A DNA stretch of 64,000 bases. Origin: Rhabditophanes sp. KR3021. Taxonomy: Eukaryota > Nematoda > Chromadorea > Rhabditida > Alloionematidae. Shown piece after piece: positions 21,630 through 32,982 of the stretch (the first letter of the stretch is position 1; each line of letters opens with the position of its first letter). The stretch is taken from NCBI GenBank assembly GCA_963281155.1, contig CAUJLY010000001.1:7812001-7876000 (forward strand). Direction: 5' to 3'. Position numbers and translations under genes: made by a program. Below the pieces are notes generated by a model. The model searched no databases. It saw only the letters and a program-made list of their open reading frames with translations, and had not been told where the DNA came from.

Positions 21630-22553
21630 ATGGAAAGTGTTATAATAGCATGTTTTGGTGTATTGTCAAGTTTATTATATTTGATGGCATTTACTAGGTT
21701 AACTATTTTGATAAGGAAGAATGAAGCTTGGCATGTACATCTTAGGTTCACGTTGATGGCTTTTACGGTTCCGTATATTTTGTGTGCGACGTGTAATTTG
21801 ATTTTGGGTGTTTTGGGAGTAATACAGTTGGATTTTGGAGAAAAGAATTCAGAAGTTTTGGAAACAATTATAAAATATTTAGCTGATATAAGAAATATAA
21901 CTTCTAATACAAGTAGATTTGGGTATATTCTTCTGCTGTTTGAACGATTTGTGGCAGTTCTAAATAGACACAATTATGAACATTCTAAACATATCACTTC
22001 ATTTATTTTTCTGTTTATTGTATGTATTTGGTGTGGTATTTTATTTAGGCTCATCAAGTATATACCAGTTATTCTGGAATATCAATACATTTCCATTATC
22101 TTTTCATTCGACCTAATAATATTTTTCATTTATTTATTACTTAAAAACTATGTCAACAAGCAATATGCTTTAAATAGTCGAATTACTCAGTCAGTTAGTG
22201 AAAAATTTGTGTTGCTTCAGACAAAACAACTTCTTGACAGAGCATACCTAATGACGATTGGAATCTTTTTTTTTCAAGGAATATTTGATATTATTATTTT
22301 GGTTTTGATTTATATGGATCCACACTCTGATCAAAGTATGATTCTTATAGTTTGGTATAATTTGTCTTCACTAACATATGCTCACGGTTTATTTACATTT
22401 ATTCATAATAAGACGATCGACAAAATTATTTTTGATATTGTGCTTGGCAAAAGAAATAAGATACAAACTATTCAAGTACAACCTGCTCTAATCGAAAAAA
22501 ACATCATCGAAGGAGATTTATACTTTCAAATGATTAAAAATACGTGGTCCTAA
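21630..22553 (+). CDS. serpentine (7TM) chemoreceptor-like, Sre-type
   Basis: A single exon of 307 residues from ATG at 21630. Seven hydrophobic segments fill most of the protein. LLLFERFVAVLNRHNYEH after the third helix corresponds to the E-R-x-x-A ... YE signature of Sre-like receptors, and the loop SRITQSVSEKF-x-LLQTK-x-L before helix six also fits that group. It is probably a sensory-neuron receptor, like its neighbour at 20120. The two share orientation and signature but are clearly diverged, so any tandem duplication is old. Confidence 0.72.
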   Translation: MESVIIACFGVLSSLLYLMAFTRLTILIRKNEAWHVHLRFTLMAFTVPYILCATCNLILGVLGVIQLDFGEKNSEVLETIIKYLADIRNITSNTSRFGYILLLFERFVAVLNRHNYEHSKHITSFIFLFIVCIWCGILFRLIKYIPVILEYQYISIIFSFDLIIFFIYLLLKNYVNKQYALNSRITQSVSEKFVLLQTKQLLDRAYLMTIGIFFFQGIFDIIILVLIYMDPHSDQSMILIVWYNLSSLTYAHGLFTFIHNKTIDKIIFDIVLGKRNKIQTIQVQPALIEKNIIEGDLYFQMIKNTWS

Positions 22554-22769
22554 TTATATTGTTGTCAATGAATGCCAAGCAAAGCTATTACAAATTGGCA
22601 GTAATAACCTAATAAATGGTGCCACTCACGTCATGCCATAGCAATATTATAAAAACATATCATCATTTGCAATAAAAAATTCCACACTTTTCAAACTTTA
22701 AAAATTTTATGTACAAATTTGTCAACATCTAATGAGATGCAATTGAAATAAAAAAATAAAAAACAATTA

Positions 22770-24653
22770 TTACATTTCTTCTTCACCACTGACAATTGTA
22801 TTTTCTTCTACTGTTATGTCTTCATTAATATGAGTATCTTCAGGGAAGCTATCATAACGGAAGTTGTTGATAAACAATTGATACCTCATACCTTCAGTTG
22901 GATTGATCATTGTCAACATGTCAGTAAAAACTCGAAGAGCATTCAAGAGATTGATCAGTTGGTAACTACTTCCACAACCATGGGTCATTTGGGAGTAAGT
23001 TGAAAAACTTTTCTGAAGTGACTCGGATACAATTGGTTCTGGAGAAGAATAGCAGATTGGGGAGCGGTCAGCGTTTAGCATTAGGATTAAGGATACTAAC
23101 ATGTAACAAGTATCTCTGATGATTGCATGTCCTTGTTCAGTATTAAAATTTCGATGAACTGAAAATAATTCATCTGCGATGGATTGATGATGGAAATGGT
23201 CATTGCATAATTTCTTGTAATCATGGACCATAGAAATAACCTCCACTTCAATTAAGGAAGTAAATACGGAGGAGGTTGATTTTATTTTTGTGCCCATCTT
23301 TAAACCGCTCGCTGCAAGATCATTTTGTAATTCTTTCGATCCACTCTTTTCTTTAGCCTTTCTCAAATATGCTCCTATTTTAGAAATAGCTAGACCTTCG
23401 GCCCATCTTCTTTTGAGTTCTTCGACTGAGACTTGAGCTTTTTGTCTGGCGCCAGATGTTTGAAGTCTAGGAGACACTTCATAATAATATTTCTTTTCCT
23501 CAGCACCTGGAACTATGTCGATTCGAACAACCCATTCCTGTGGTTTTCTTGGAATCAAAGGATTATAGCATGGGGGGAGGATATCTGTTAAACCTGCAAA
23601 TTGCTGAGTTTTGGCATAAAATTCATTATTTGGGATCGGAAATCCATATGGGTACCCATTGGAAGAAAACGGCGGTTGATTAGGAACATTCATACCTAGA
23701 AAGGGGTTTACAAATGAATTCGGATTCGTCTGTCCAGTTTGATTACTTCCTGTCAAATATCCATTCATTGTAATCCTAGGAGCTAAAGCACCATTAGCTA
23801 GATAGGGATATTCGTTTGCTAAAGTAGGTATTGGGGAATTAGCAGGAACGATGTCTGTTGTCTTGCTTTTATTAACACTGGCATTAATATTATTATAGGA
23901 ATTGATGGTTGGATTTTGAGTCATATAACCATTATTAAGGCTAACAGATTCATACTTTTTAGCTAGATCACTTTGAACGACAATATTTGGAGATGAATTA
24001 TTACTTTGCATCATATTTTGGGAATACATATTATTTGAAAACATATTTTGAGTACTATAAGGGTTGTATAGCGAAGCAAGTGTACTATTTTCTGCTACAT
24101 TATTTGGAGACAAGCAGGTATTTCTTTGATTAATAACGGCATTATTTTGGGCCATATTTTGAGCACTGTAATTATTGAGTTCATTTAGACTAATGTTTTG
24201 AGAATTATAGTCATTGTTTTGCACGGTATTTTGATTGTAATTGTTTAGTTGGTTTGATCCTTGCGTAACTAAAGAGTTAGGAGAATTCATTTGACCGGCA
24301 TTTTGTTTTGGAGATTGAAAGAAATCGGTATTGCTTCTTGTATCATTAGTAGCATCAAATCCTGACAGATATCCTGAAGAATTATAAGAATAATTTGGTC
24401 CTTTGCCGAGTTGTTCACCATGTCCAGAAATATCCGATTGATACCCAGAACTATTAAAAGTGTAGTTGCCTTTTTTTACTATTTGATCTTCTTGAAAAGA
24501 CGCACCATCAGCTTTTCTTTTTAGAGGATTATTGAAGTTAGGAATATTAGTTTGGGGTAGTGGATTTCCATAGGCTTCTGCTAAACATGGTTGATTGACG
24601 GGAAATCCATGAGGATTCGCTGGATAATAATTGTTTGGTAATAGATTGTTCAT
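22770..24653 (-). CDS. AP-2 family transcription factor
   Basis: A single 627-residue ORF from ATG at 24653, just after a TTTTTTAG acceptor. Residues 1-350 are disordered and very asparagine-, serine- and tyrosine-rich. A PPCY (PPxY-like) motif near residue 360 resembles the AP-2 activation motif. The C-terminal third is the AP-2 DNA-binding/dimerisation region: VEELKRRWAEGLAISKIGAY, LRKAKEKSGSKELQNDL, SVFTSLIEVEVISMVHDY, then ADRSPICYSS and FSTYSQMTHGCGSSYQLINL, aligned to the family's 'DRSP' and 'LTHFSLITHGFG' blocks. AP-2 proteins bind GC-rich palindromes as dimers and control development. The domain is divergent (the glycine-rich loop is altered), but block order is right. It ends in a short acidic tail. 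Confidence 0.85.
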   Translation of the reverse strand: MNNLLPNNYYPANPHGFPVNQPCLAEAYGNPLPQTNIPNFNNPLKRKADGASFQEDQIVKKGNYTFNSSGYQSDISGHGEQLGKGPNYSYNSSGYLSGFDATNDTRSNTDFFQSPKQNAGQMNSPNSLVTQGSNQLNNYNQNTVQNNDYNSQNISLNELNNYSAQNMAQNNAVINQRNTCLSPNNVAENSTLASLYNPYSTQNMFSNNMYSQNMMQSNNSSPNIVVQSDLAKKYESVSLNNGYMTQNPTINSYNNINASVNKSKTTDIVPANSPIPTLANEYPYLANGALAPRITMNGYLTGSNQTGQTNPNSFVNPFLGMNVPNQPPFSSNGYPYGFPIPNNEFYAKTQQFAGLTDILPPCYNPLIPRKPQEWVVRIDIVPGAEEKKYYYEVSPRLQTSGARQKAQVSVEELKRRWAEGLAISKIGAYLRKAKEKSGSKELQNDLAASGLKMGTKIKSTSSVFTSLIEVEVISMVHDYKKLCNDHFHHQSIADELFSVHRNFNTEQGHAIIRDTCYMLVSLILMLNADRSPICYSSPEPIVSESLQKSFSTYSQMTHGCGSSYQLINLLNALRVFTDMLTMINPTEGMRYQLFINNFRYDSFPEDTHINEDITVEENTIVSGEEEM

Positions 24654-26365
24654 TCCTATAACTAAAAAATAATTAATACATACAAAGCTTATCAAGAAAT
24701 ATGTCTACAGTTTTACGTATAATAGCCTATTTCAACAAAAGAATGAATCAAAAGTAAATGTAAAGGTTTGTAAGCAAAAAGAACATGATTACAAAAATGA
24801 TTTATGTCTGATTGAAAGTAGATATGTATTAATAGAAGGAAGATCGGGATTTAGCTTCAGAGTTGGCACGCCTTATCTTTTGTCGTTTTAAAATAGATTT
24901 GGCTAAATTGAACCACATGTTTGTCCTAATCTTTTTTGCTTGAACATCTATTTAATTTCCAGGCATGTAAAAGTAGATATATAGGAAACTAATAGATAGC
25001 TTGTTAATCTATAATTTCCTTTTCGTTCGCATTGATATGATAGATTAGCAAATTTCATACGTAACTAGATCATTTTATATCTTAATTTCCTTTTCTCCAA
25101 ATGGAGCGTCAATTGTAGATTGCGCATATTGCCTGTCATCAATTCTCACGCCTTTGTGGAAGCTAAATTGTTTGTCGGCGATTTAAATGGACACATGTAA
25201 ACATTGCTTGACAAATGGTGACTTTAAAGGACACATATACATTTCAAATTGATTTATTGTTTGATTGCCATGTTTGATGTGAAAGTGAAAATTTATAATA
25301 TAATACTTTCAACGCATTATAGTTGTATCGTAAATTCCTTAGGTATAACTACAAGATATTTATTTTATGGGAGAATTGTAATTAAAATGCTTAAAATTTG
25401 TCATTTAAATATGATAAGATAAGGATGATGATAAGTTGAGAACGATATAGAATGACATAAACACAAATCGCACACAAAATAAAAATAAACTTCAAAAATT
25501 ACTTATTTTAATGTTATCAATTAAGGATCAACTTTCAAGTATGTTTTAAGAAGATTTTAAATGAAACATTGATACATATTTTAAATGACATTTAAAAAAA
25601 ATCTCAAACAAAATCGAACTACAATTAGAAGAAGCTTTTATAACACTTTAACCGCACGATCAACTGCAACAATCCACGATCAAATTTAAACCAACTTCAA
25701 AATGTCATCATAATTTGACCATGTCCGCGCCTTTAAATGCTTTTAGATGTAGCTAATATTGCGTAAGTCGTTTATTAAAAAATCACTTGCTTACATCGTT
25801 GCGCCATAATTATATCATTTATTTTGTAAGTTGCGTATGCTGTCAATACAACAGCGTGGAATATCAGGTGTGGAAATGTTGGCGGGTGTCAAACAAATGT
25901 TCCTTTATCTTGGTTACTCAATTATGAGTTGATATTCGTTGGTTGAGTGGGGCAAAGTCTTATTATCACTTTTAGTTGTCTTATTACAGGTTGTCTTCTT
26001 TGTTTGAATGAGATAAAGTTTTAGATATCACTTTGAGTCATTTTTTATGAGTTAGTTTATTATCCTTTCTTTGAGTTTAATAAAGTATTTAGTAATCACT
26101 TTGAGTTATTCTATTGCAGTTTAACTTCTAGTTATCCTTTTAATAGACATCTCATTTATTTTAGACGTCGACTACTTTCATACTCTACTCAAAACACGGC
26201 TTCCTTTTTAAAATTAGCTTGAAAGATAAAAGCTATTTTGCGTCATATATTTAATTATTTTAATTTCAGATTCCTTATACAATAGCACTAAATCATACTT
26301 ACAAGACTTATTTTTCCTATTTATTATTAACTTTTATAATAATCTATTTAAATAGTATATTTATA
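24654..26365. other. 1.7-kb intergenic region between divergent genes
   Basis: Separates the AP-2 gene (minus) from the next plus-strand gene, so it probably holds both promoters. Contains a degenerate tandem repeat at 25945-26140 and a TTTCAG acceptor at about 26265-26270. Confidence 0.5.
25945..26140. repeat. degenerate tandem repeat, three ~65-bp units
   Basis: Units start at about 25945, 26006 and 26073. Each carries an AAAGT-type start, a TATCACTTT(T/G)AGT core and a T-rich end. The copies are clearly related but diverged. Confidence 0.6.
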
Positions 26366-27505
26366 ATGCTGAAGTCCCTTTGCAACAGCTCCCTTTTCAA
26401 GAAATTAGGATCCAAAAAAACACAAGATGAATCCTTAAATGACACCAAAAGGTCTTCCGGATCTTCCTTTTTTGGTAGAAGTAATAAAACATCACTGTCT
26501 GATGTCTCTATTAATTCAAATGTACATCGCTTCCTTGACAGTAATGAAAGTGTGTTAGATAAGGAGTGTCCTTATACTCATGTTTCAGATGCTCATATCC
26601 TCAAAATCTTGAAGCTTCTCTCATATGACTTGATAATGAAGTTGAAAAAAGAAGGTGGAAGTAGAATTGTAAATATTATTGACAGACACTTTAATGAACT
26701 CCAAAAACTCGTTATCGCGGATGCCCTTTTTGTTGGTGCAGTTAATTTTGATGAATTGAAGAATGAATCCTTGATCGCTGCTACATCTTTTTATCTCGTA
26801 ACTGAAGATATGTGCAAATTAGGAATAAATGAAAGGTTGTCTTTTGCAATGAGTACAGAAGAAACAATTGAATACCTCAAATACGTTTCCATAACCAACT
26901 CAATTAACTTCCAAAACATAATCTTCGATGACGTTCTAACTACAACCATCAAAAGAACCTGCAAACTTCCTTTAACTGAATTGAACTTAGCCCAATGCAT
27001 TCTCTCAACACAAGTTACCCAATTTCACCTTTTTATCAAACGGTACCAAATAAAACGTGTCGAGATCAATGCTTGCTTTCTCGAAGACTATCGCTTCTTA
27101 TCAAATGAATTATTCATTCAAAATACCCAATTAACGGACTTTCTTTACTATGATGATGCAAACCTCACCTACGCTCCTTTCCTAACCGATTATGTTTTAA
27201 AGGTGTGGGCGGTTTCACCAACATACCCGCATAACTTAAATTTGCAAAATGTCAAATCAAATTTTACTACAAATGGAATTGTTCACCTGGTGACGTCAAT
27301 GGCAATTCCAAACTACAAAAAGAAATTGCATACAACATTTGAAATCGGATTTATAAGCGACTCTATGGAAAAACTTACCTGTGGATTGGATTCTTTAAGT
27401 GGCATGACCATAGATTACTTAGTCAAAACAAAATGCAAGGTAGCTGTTACATTTACATTTACAAATAATTCTACGTTTAACTTAATCGTAAGAACGGAGA
27501 AGTAA
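26366..27505 (+). CDS. orphan protein, possibly nematode F-box-like
   Basis: A single exon of 379 residues. The first 60 residues are basic and serine-rich. A helical block (SDAHILKILKLLSYDLIMKL, about 75-110) sits where nematode F-box-type proteins carry their divergent F-box. The remainder alternates short strands and helices (LPLTELNLAQCILS, RVEINACFLED) and ends in two beta-rich segments, like the C-terminal substrate domain of nematode F-box/FTH proteins. No F-box consensus can be claimed by eye. A TTTCAG site about 95 bp upstream suggests a spliced leader acceptor. Such proteins, if F-box, would act in SCF ubiquitin ligases. Confidence 0.55.
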   Translation: MLKSLCNSSLFKKLGSKKTQDESLNDTKRSSGSSFFGRSNKTSLSDVSINSNVHRFLDSNESVLDKECPYTHVSDAHILKILKLLSYDLIMKLKKEGGSRIVNIIDRHFNELQKLVIADALFVGAVNFDELKNESLIAATSFYLVTEDMCKLGINERLSFAMSTEETIEYLKYVSITNSINFQNIIFDDVLTTTIKRTCKLPLTELNLAQCILSTQVTQFHLFIKRYQIKRVEINACFLEDYRFLSNELFIQNTQLTDFLYYDDANLTYAPFLTDYVLKVWAVSPTYPHNLNLQNVKSNFTTNGIVHLVTSMAIPNYKKKLHTTFEIGFISDSMEKLTCGLDSLSGMTIDYLVKTKCKVAVTFTFTNNSTFNLIVRTEK

Positions 27506-28312
27506 TAGTAGTTGTAAGAATTTCACTCATTCCTGAAATAGATGTATTATATATTTTATTATTATTATTTTGTACATATTTATATTACTTCCCTCAACGT
27601 ACTTTTTATTTATTAATAAATTTATTTAATTAATTTTGACACTTCCAAATGTACCTTTACATGATACTTAAAGGTGATAGCAAAAAGGGATAAATAAATA
27701 ACAAACTAGTAAAAATCAATTTTAACTTTTAGAAACTATAGAGTCGTAATATTACATTCATAGGTTTATATATATGACGTCTCCAAAACTGATAACATTG
27801 CCTTTTATACTTTATCTGACTAAGTCTCAAAACATTACTATTGTCCTCAATAGGATGAAGTCTTAGTCACCCTTAATATTCATCATTTCCATTCATACAT
27901 AGGCCCATATTTAATTTACAGTTTTAAATTACTCATATTTTTACTGATAACTTTTTGTGTAAGACATGTTTTGCTGGGAAGGCGTTGTGATTTAGTGATA
28001 AGAAACAAAATTGATGATTAAGATAATTCATCATTTGGTTTGATGGTCCAACTATATTATGAGTACATGAGATCCTAAGAGGACATTGTCTACAAAAAGT
28101 ACTGATTCATACTCAGGTATCATTTTTTGTATTTACATATTTGTACACCACTAGGTATTACTATTATTATTTAGATAATTATCTATATTATTTGTTTACA
28201 TAATAAATATTTAATCTAAGTATTTATCAGATATTAGTGCTTTTACAGTTTAAAGTTATCTGAAATTATTCCAATTGAAGACTATCTAATTTTGCCAAAA
28301 CAAAAAGTAATC
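27506..28312. other. intergenic, no gene seen
   Basis: 800 bp of AT-rich spacer upstream of the first bZIP gene. No supported feature. Confidence 0.5.
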
Positions 28313-29047
28313 ATGTCAGATGAAGATAGAACAACTTTGAGAAGAGAAAATAATCGCAAAGCTGCCGAACGCTGCCGGCAAAAAAAATTAACAACCATTG
28401 AGGAGTTACGAAATAAGGTTAATGACTTTGAAAAAAGAAACGTTTCCCTAAATAAACGTTTAGTAGATGCCAACTTAATTATTAATAAAATGCAAATGGC
28501 TTTGTCTGTTTTGGGTGTTCCTAGAGATAAAATCCAAGAATTGTCGTATATTCCACATATTCAAGAATTATATTATAATGATAATGTTGGGACGAGTAGT
28601 AATTTAAATAATTTTTCAAGAGATATGATAGCATGCTCGGGAAATATTGATAATATCAAAATACATCAACAGCCACCAACACTCCTAGATCAACATCGCT
28701 ACAACAACAATAGAAGTAGCAGTAATTCGTATGATTCAAACTCTGTATGCACTCCCTCCTTTCCTGCAAATGATTTAACAACAATATTATCAACACAGGT
28801 TCAAAATAATGGCTACATAAATCACAATACTTGCCCAACTAGTACATTCAATCAAATGAATAATAGTAACAACAACGTCAACATTTCAAGTCACCAAAAC
28901 GCAAATACTTCCTGCACCAATAATACTCTTTTTTCCTCCAACTTTACCCAGACCTTCGGTTCAACTCCAAATACGTCTAATGCATATTTAAATGGGTTGA
29001 ATAATTGTCAGTTTGGACGATCCAACCACAACTACCACAGCTTATAA
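28313..29047 (+). CDS. bZIP transcription factor 1 (AP-1-like)
   Basis: A single exon of 244 residues from ATG at 28313. Residues 8-28 are the basic region, with NRKAAERCRQKK matching the N-x2-A-A-x2-C-R core of Jun/ATF-type bZIPs, followed by a leucine zipper (about 30-70; leucine and valine heptads, LRNKVNDFEKRNVSLNKRL). The rest is asparagine/serine-rich and disordered. It should bind AP-1/CRE-like sites as a dimer. The in-frame codons before the ATG lack another ATG. A second bZIP on the same strand begins 900 bp downstream with a related basic region, which suggests old tandem duplication. Confidence 0.88.
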   Translation: MSDEDRTTLRRENNRKAAERCRQKKLTTIEELRNKVNDFEKRNVSLNKRLVDANLIINKMQMALSVLGVPRDKIQELSYIPHIQELYYNDNVGTSSNLNNFSRDMIACSGNIDNIKIHQQPPTLLDQHRYNNNRSSSNSYDSNSVCTPSFPANDLTTILSTQVQNNGYINHNTCPTSTFNQMNNSNNNVNISSHQNANTSCTNNTLFSSNFTQTFGSTPNTSNAYLNGLNNCQFGRSNHNYHSL

Positions 29048-29945
29048 AGTCAGTAGAAAAAAGAAGTTTATAACATTAAAAAGTATATAATTTGATGATA
29101 AGAACTAAAGCAAAAGTACCACCTAAAGTCATCTACATAGTTGATTCGATAGAAGCGACGCTTAAAACCTTTTTTTAACAGAAGATAGCATTACGTTAAG
29201 ATATAATTTTGACGCACTGAGTGTCTCGTTTTCTCTCTTGATTTTTGAAAAGGTATTGTATGTGGATGTATTTATCATTAATTCTTATCAATCGAAGACA
29301 AAAATCCCAGATTTATACTATTTTATTGTATTGTTTTATTCTTGTTTAGCTTAATTTTTTAATAGGTTTTTATATTCTCCCTAAATTATATTAATTTAAG
29401 TCACATAAAAGTTCACACATTTGTTTGTTTTTTATTCTTTGATCAGTTATTGAATAACCGACTTGTTATCATCTAGGAACCATAGGACGAATTGACATTA
29501 CCTTGTATCACGCTCTTCCTTTATTTCAATCACTTATTACTACACTAATCTATTCAAACGAAAAGGTTCATGACTCCACCATCACTTGAATAAATTTGTA
29601 TGTGTATGCACCCCTTTAATATTTACTCATATTCTGTTGAATCATCATCTCTAGATATTAGCTTCAACTTTCTCTATTGATTTTGATTCAAGTTTTGTCT
29701 TATTTTGTTATGTTTTATCTAATCTTATATTGTTTAATTTAATGAATATAAATGAAAAGTATAATTGTTTTGTGTGCGTCATAAAAAAATATTTAAATGT
29801 TTAAAATTTATTCTATTAAACATGTACAAACTTGTCCGAGTATATTTATATCTATTGAATGATAATATGCAACATTAATTTTTTATACAATTTTTAGACT
29901 GATCAGGTGCTCGTTCGTCTTTTCCTATATAACGATCAATTCACA
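29048..29945. other. spacer between the two bZIP genes
   Basis: AT-rich; likely 3' UTR of the first gene and promoter of the second. No other feature seen. Confidence 0.5.
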
Positions 29946-31376
29946 ATGACTCCAATCAAAACAAAACCTAGAATTCACAGGGATGCCGACGATGAGAAAT
30001 CGGTGAAGCGACGGGATAAGAACAGGTACGTCAATTTGTAAATTTAATTATTTATAAATCTATTTTTTAACCACATTAGAGAAGCGGCGCATCGGTGTAG
30101 AATGAAAAAGGTTAATGAAATTTCACAGCTAAGAAACTTATGCAAAGTTCTTCTATCTGAAAATAAGACTTTTAAAGAAAATAATCAAATAAAAGACGCA
30201 GATATTAAAAATTATAAACATTTGCTAATTAACCATAGTAATCTTACTTATGAGCAAATTGATGCCCATATCCGAAACAATCGCCCTCTTATCAAAGATA
30301 TTCCCTTGATAGATGGCGATTATTCAAAGGAAATATCTAGGCTATTAAATGATGTCTATATTAGCGATGTTCTCCAAGGCAATTTGACTCAACCGAAAGA
30401 AGAAATTGCGAATTCATATAGTACAGGGTTCTATTCCAATCCTAAACAGGAAAATTTTCAATCGTCGCCATTAAATATTAACACCAACAATAGTTCCTCA
30501 AACGATTCTGGAAATAGTTATGCTAGTCCTTCACACAATATTAACCGTTCTAACTCAAGCAATTACGCCAACAGTCAAAGTTCCAGTATTTATTCAAATA
30601 ACAACCCACCTCGATCATATACCTTCAACCCACCATCTCAAAGAAACCCCATCCCTAGACCAAACTTATTTAATACCAACGACATGTTAAATAATAAAAG
30701 TAAAGATGATTTGAATATATACTTTCCAAGTGATTGTGATCCCATGGATGGCTTAGACCTAATAACACCCCAGCGAGAATTTCCTTACAATGCCCAAACC
30801 TTCGATGTTGCTTACGAAAAACTTAACAACAGGGGCTTTGAAGGATTCACTGGATTTCCCGAAGCAACTTTCGATCCCGTGGCTTCAGCGAACTACAACA
30901 ACCGTGGTAATGAAATGTATTTCAACACGTCCCCACTACCTAATTCAAGTTCATCTCACAATATACATTACCAAAATTTCGAACAGCCGCAACAGTCGGG
31001 CCTCCTACAAACATATCCAGTTTCTTGCCACCAACCAACTACAACAACATCCTACGGAACTAATTTATCAAGCTCTACTCTAAATACAAATTATAAGAAC
31101 TCTTGCCAAGTCTCACCCTTCAACAATCAACCTCAACCGGTAGATGCATATCCTACGACAAGCGTCTTCTCAACCTCAACTTACAATCAACAACAACAAT
31201 ACACATATAATAGTTCTTCTGTAGTCAGACCAAGCTTCGGAACAGGTTTCGATGTTAATCCTCGGCGTCAGCAATACCAGGTTGTTGATTATCCCGTTGA
31301 TGTAGAAACTCCTGGCATGTGTGATTTAGAAATTGAGTCTAATTTGCAACAGTTTCAAAGGATGCAATTTCCATAA
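29946..31376 (+). CDS. bZIP transcription factor 2
   Basis: Exons 29946-30025 and 30080-31376 (54-nt intron, GTACGT...CACATTAG, splitting the basic region) give 458 residues. The spliced basic region reads KRRDKNREAAHRCRMKK, again with the N-x2-A-A-x2-C-R core, followed by a zipper-like helix (VNEISQLRNLCKVLLSEN). The remaining 370 residues are N/S/P/Q-rich, with a few hydrophobic islands that could be activation motifs (FPSDCDPMDGLDLI). It should bind DNA as homo- or heterodimer, possibly with its neighbour. The intron is inside the motif most conserved with bZIP 1, which has none, so the paralogues differ in structure. Confidence 0.88.
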
Positions 31377-31809
31377 CTTTGTACAATTAAATTTTTGTAA
31401 TAAATGATGTTCTTTTAATATGCAACACTTTTAACTAATTAACACGGGTTTGGAAAAGATGTAAATTGCATTTCAATTTAGCTTATGTCGTCATCGTCTT
31501 TTTAGATCATTCTTATCTTTTGTTTGTGGCAAAAGTATTACGAAGAGTTGATGTGCTCGACAAACTATTGACTGCCATAGAAGATATTTTGATTGCTGCA
31601 AATGAAACAGTGCAGTTTAATATTTAAGGACACTTCAAACAGTCATCGACAACGATAGTATTTTAATTTTCAAAACGAGGTCTTCACAGTGATACTTTTC
31701 AATTTGCGGAGAGATCTAATTTAATATACATACTTTATAAATGTGAAATAATAATACTTTTCTATACCTATTTAATAAAACATTATGTATTTAATTGTTA
31801 TCATTTTGT
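31377..31809. other. intergenic between convergent genes
   Basis: 3' ends of the second bZIP and of the hydrolase face each other here; AATAAA-like motifs are present. No gene seen. Confidence 0.5.
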
Positions 31810-32982
31810 TCATTGATTCTTAATAAATGTCTCCAAATGGTCTGCAAAAGCAACAGCCGACACCGAGGGTAGTGAAAGAAACCCATGGCTTGTGCCTTTG
31901 TAATGAGTCCATTGGGAGTTGACACCTAGCTTCTGCAACTTTTTGTGGTAGAATATTCCTTCGTCACGTACCATGTCGAAATCTGCTGTGACGATCCATG
32001 TGCGGGGACATTTTCTTAATATTTCGTCTTTTTCCATAATTGGGAAGATTTCAGGATCGTATAGAAAAGGTTTGAATACCTCTACTAATTCATTATCAAC
32101 TGGCCGAGCTATTCTTTTTATTTTAATGTCACTCCACAACTCCTCTGGAATCTTATCATGACATAGATCTTCTAATTTCCTCAACTCTTCCGGTACATGC
32201 TCATTGTACAACATCTTCTCAACTCTTTCATTAGTTATCTCAAGACCAAAGTAAAGCAAATACATAGTAGCTTTCATTTCTGGCGTAACTAAAACATGGT
32301 CCGAATACTGCTCATAAAATTTAAGATAAGATGGGGAGAGAAAGTCGGTACCAGAGGTGGTTGGGTAGATAAGAATTTGATTTTTGATTAGATGACCTTT
32401 GCCTTGTTTGTTTAGTTTGTTGCAAGCGACGGTTACGAGGTTTGCTCCGGCACTGTCTCCAAATAAAGTGATATCGAGGGGGGAAAGACCCCATTCGAGT
32501 GCTTTGTCTTCGTGGAAATCCAGGATTACAGCCATTACTTCGTTTAATTGGCCGGGATAAATTTTTGTTGGAGCCAACGTATAGTCGATTGACAAGATAG
32601 CACACCCAATTTTCCGGACGTGATTTACAGACATTAACTCATAATTGTAAGGATGCAAAAGAGCGTAACCACCGCCATGTGAAAAAATTATACAAGTGTC
32701 AGATTGCCTGAGCTGTCCAAGTGGTAAATAAAGAGTACATGGAACCCCTCCAACCACCACTTGCCTGATTTCAATATCCTTTGGCTTGTCGTAATTACAT
32801 AACCATTGTAGCGATGTCCAAAATCGCAGTAATTTGAAATAAAAAAGTTTCCCAAAAACACAGTCCAATAAGTCAGAAGGCAAGGCATGAAACAACTTCA
32901 AAAACATCTGCAAACCAACAACAGTCTCTCTATCCTCCATTCCATCAGGTAAGGAAACCCAAAAATACTTCTTCAAGTTCAT
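31810..32982 (-). CDS. AADAC-like alpha/beta hydrolase (HSL family)
   Basis: A single 390-residue exon from ATG at 32982, preceded by a TTTTTAG acceptor. The oxyanion motif HGGG is at 102-105, the nucleophile Ser177 lies in FGDSAGA, the acid is Asp336 in DFDMVRDEG and the base His366 in SHGFLS. This set defines the hormone-sensitive-lipase/arylacetamide-deacetylase family. There is no strong N-terminal signal anchor, but the first 60 residues contain amphipathic hydrophobic stretches (FLKLFHALPSDLLDCVFG). The likely role is hydrolysis of acylglycerols or arylacetamides at the ER or lipid droplets. Length equals the family norm, so the gene appears intact. Confidence 0.92.
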   Translation of the reverse strand: MNLKKYFWVSLPDGMEDRETVVGLQMFLKLFHALPSDLLDCVFGKLFYFKLLRFWTSLQWLCNYDKPKDIEIRQVVVGGVPCTLYLPLGQLRQSDTCIIFSHGGGYALLHPYNYELMSVNHVRKIGCAILSIDYTLAPTKIYPGQLNEVMAVILDFHEDKALEWGLSPLDITLFGDSAGANLVTVACNKLNKQGKGHLIKNQILIYPTTSGTDFLSPSYLKFYEQYSDHVLVTPEMKATMYLLYFGLEITNERVEKMLYNEHVPEELRKLEDLCHDKIPEELWSDIKIKRIARPVDNELVEVFKPFLYDPEIFPIMEKDEILRKCPRTWIVTADFDMVRDEGIFYHKKLQKLGVNSQWTHYKGTSHGFLSLPSVSAVAFADHLETFIKNQ

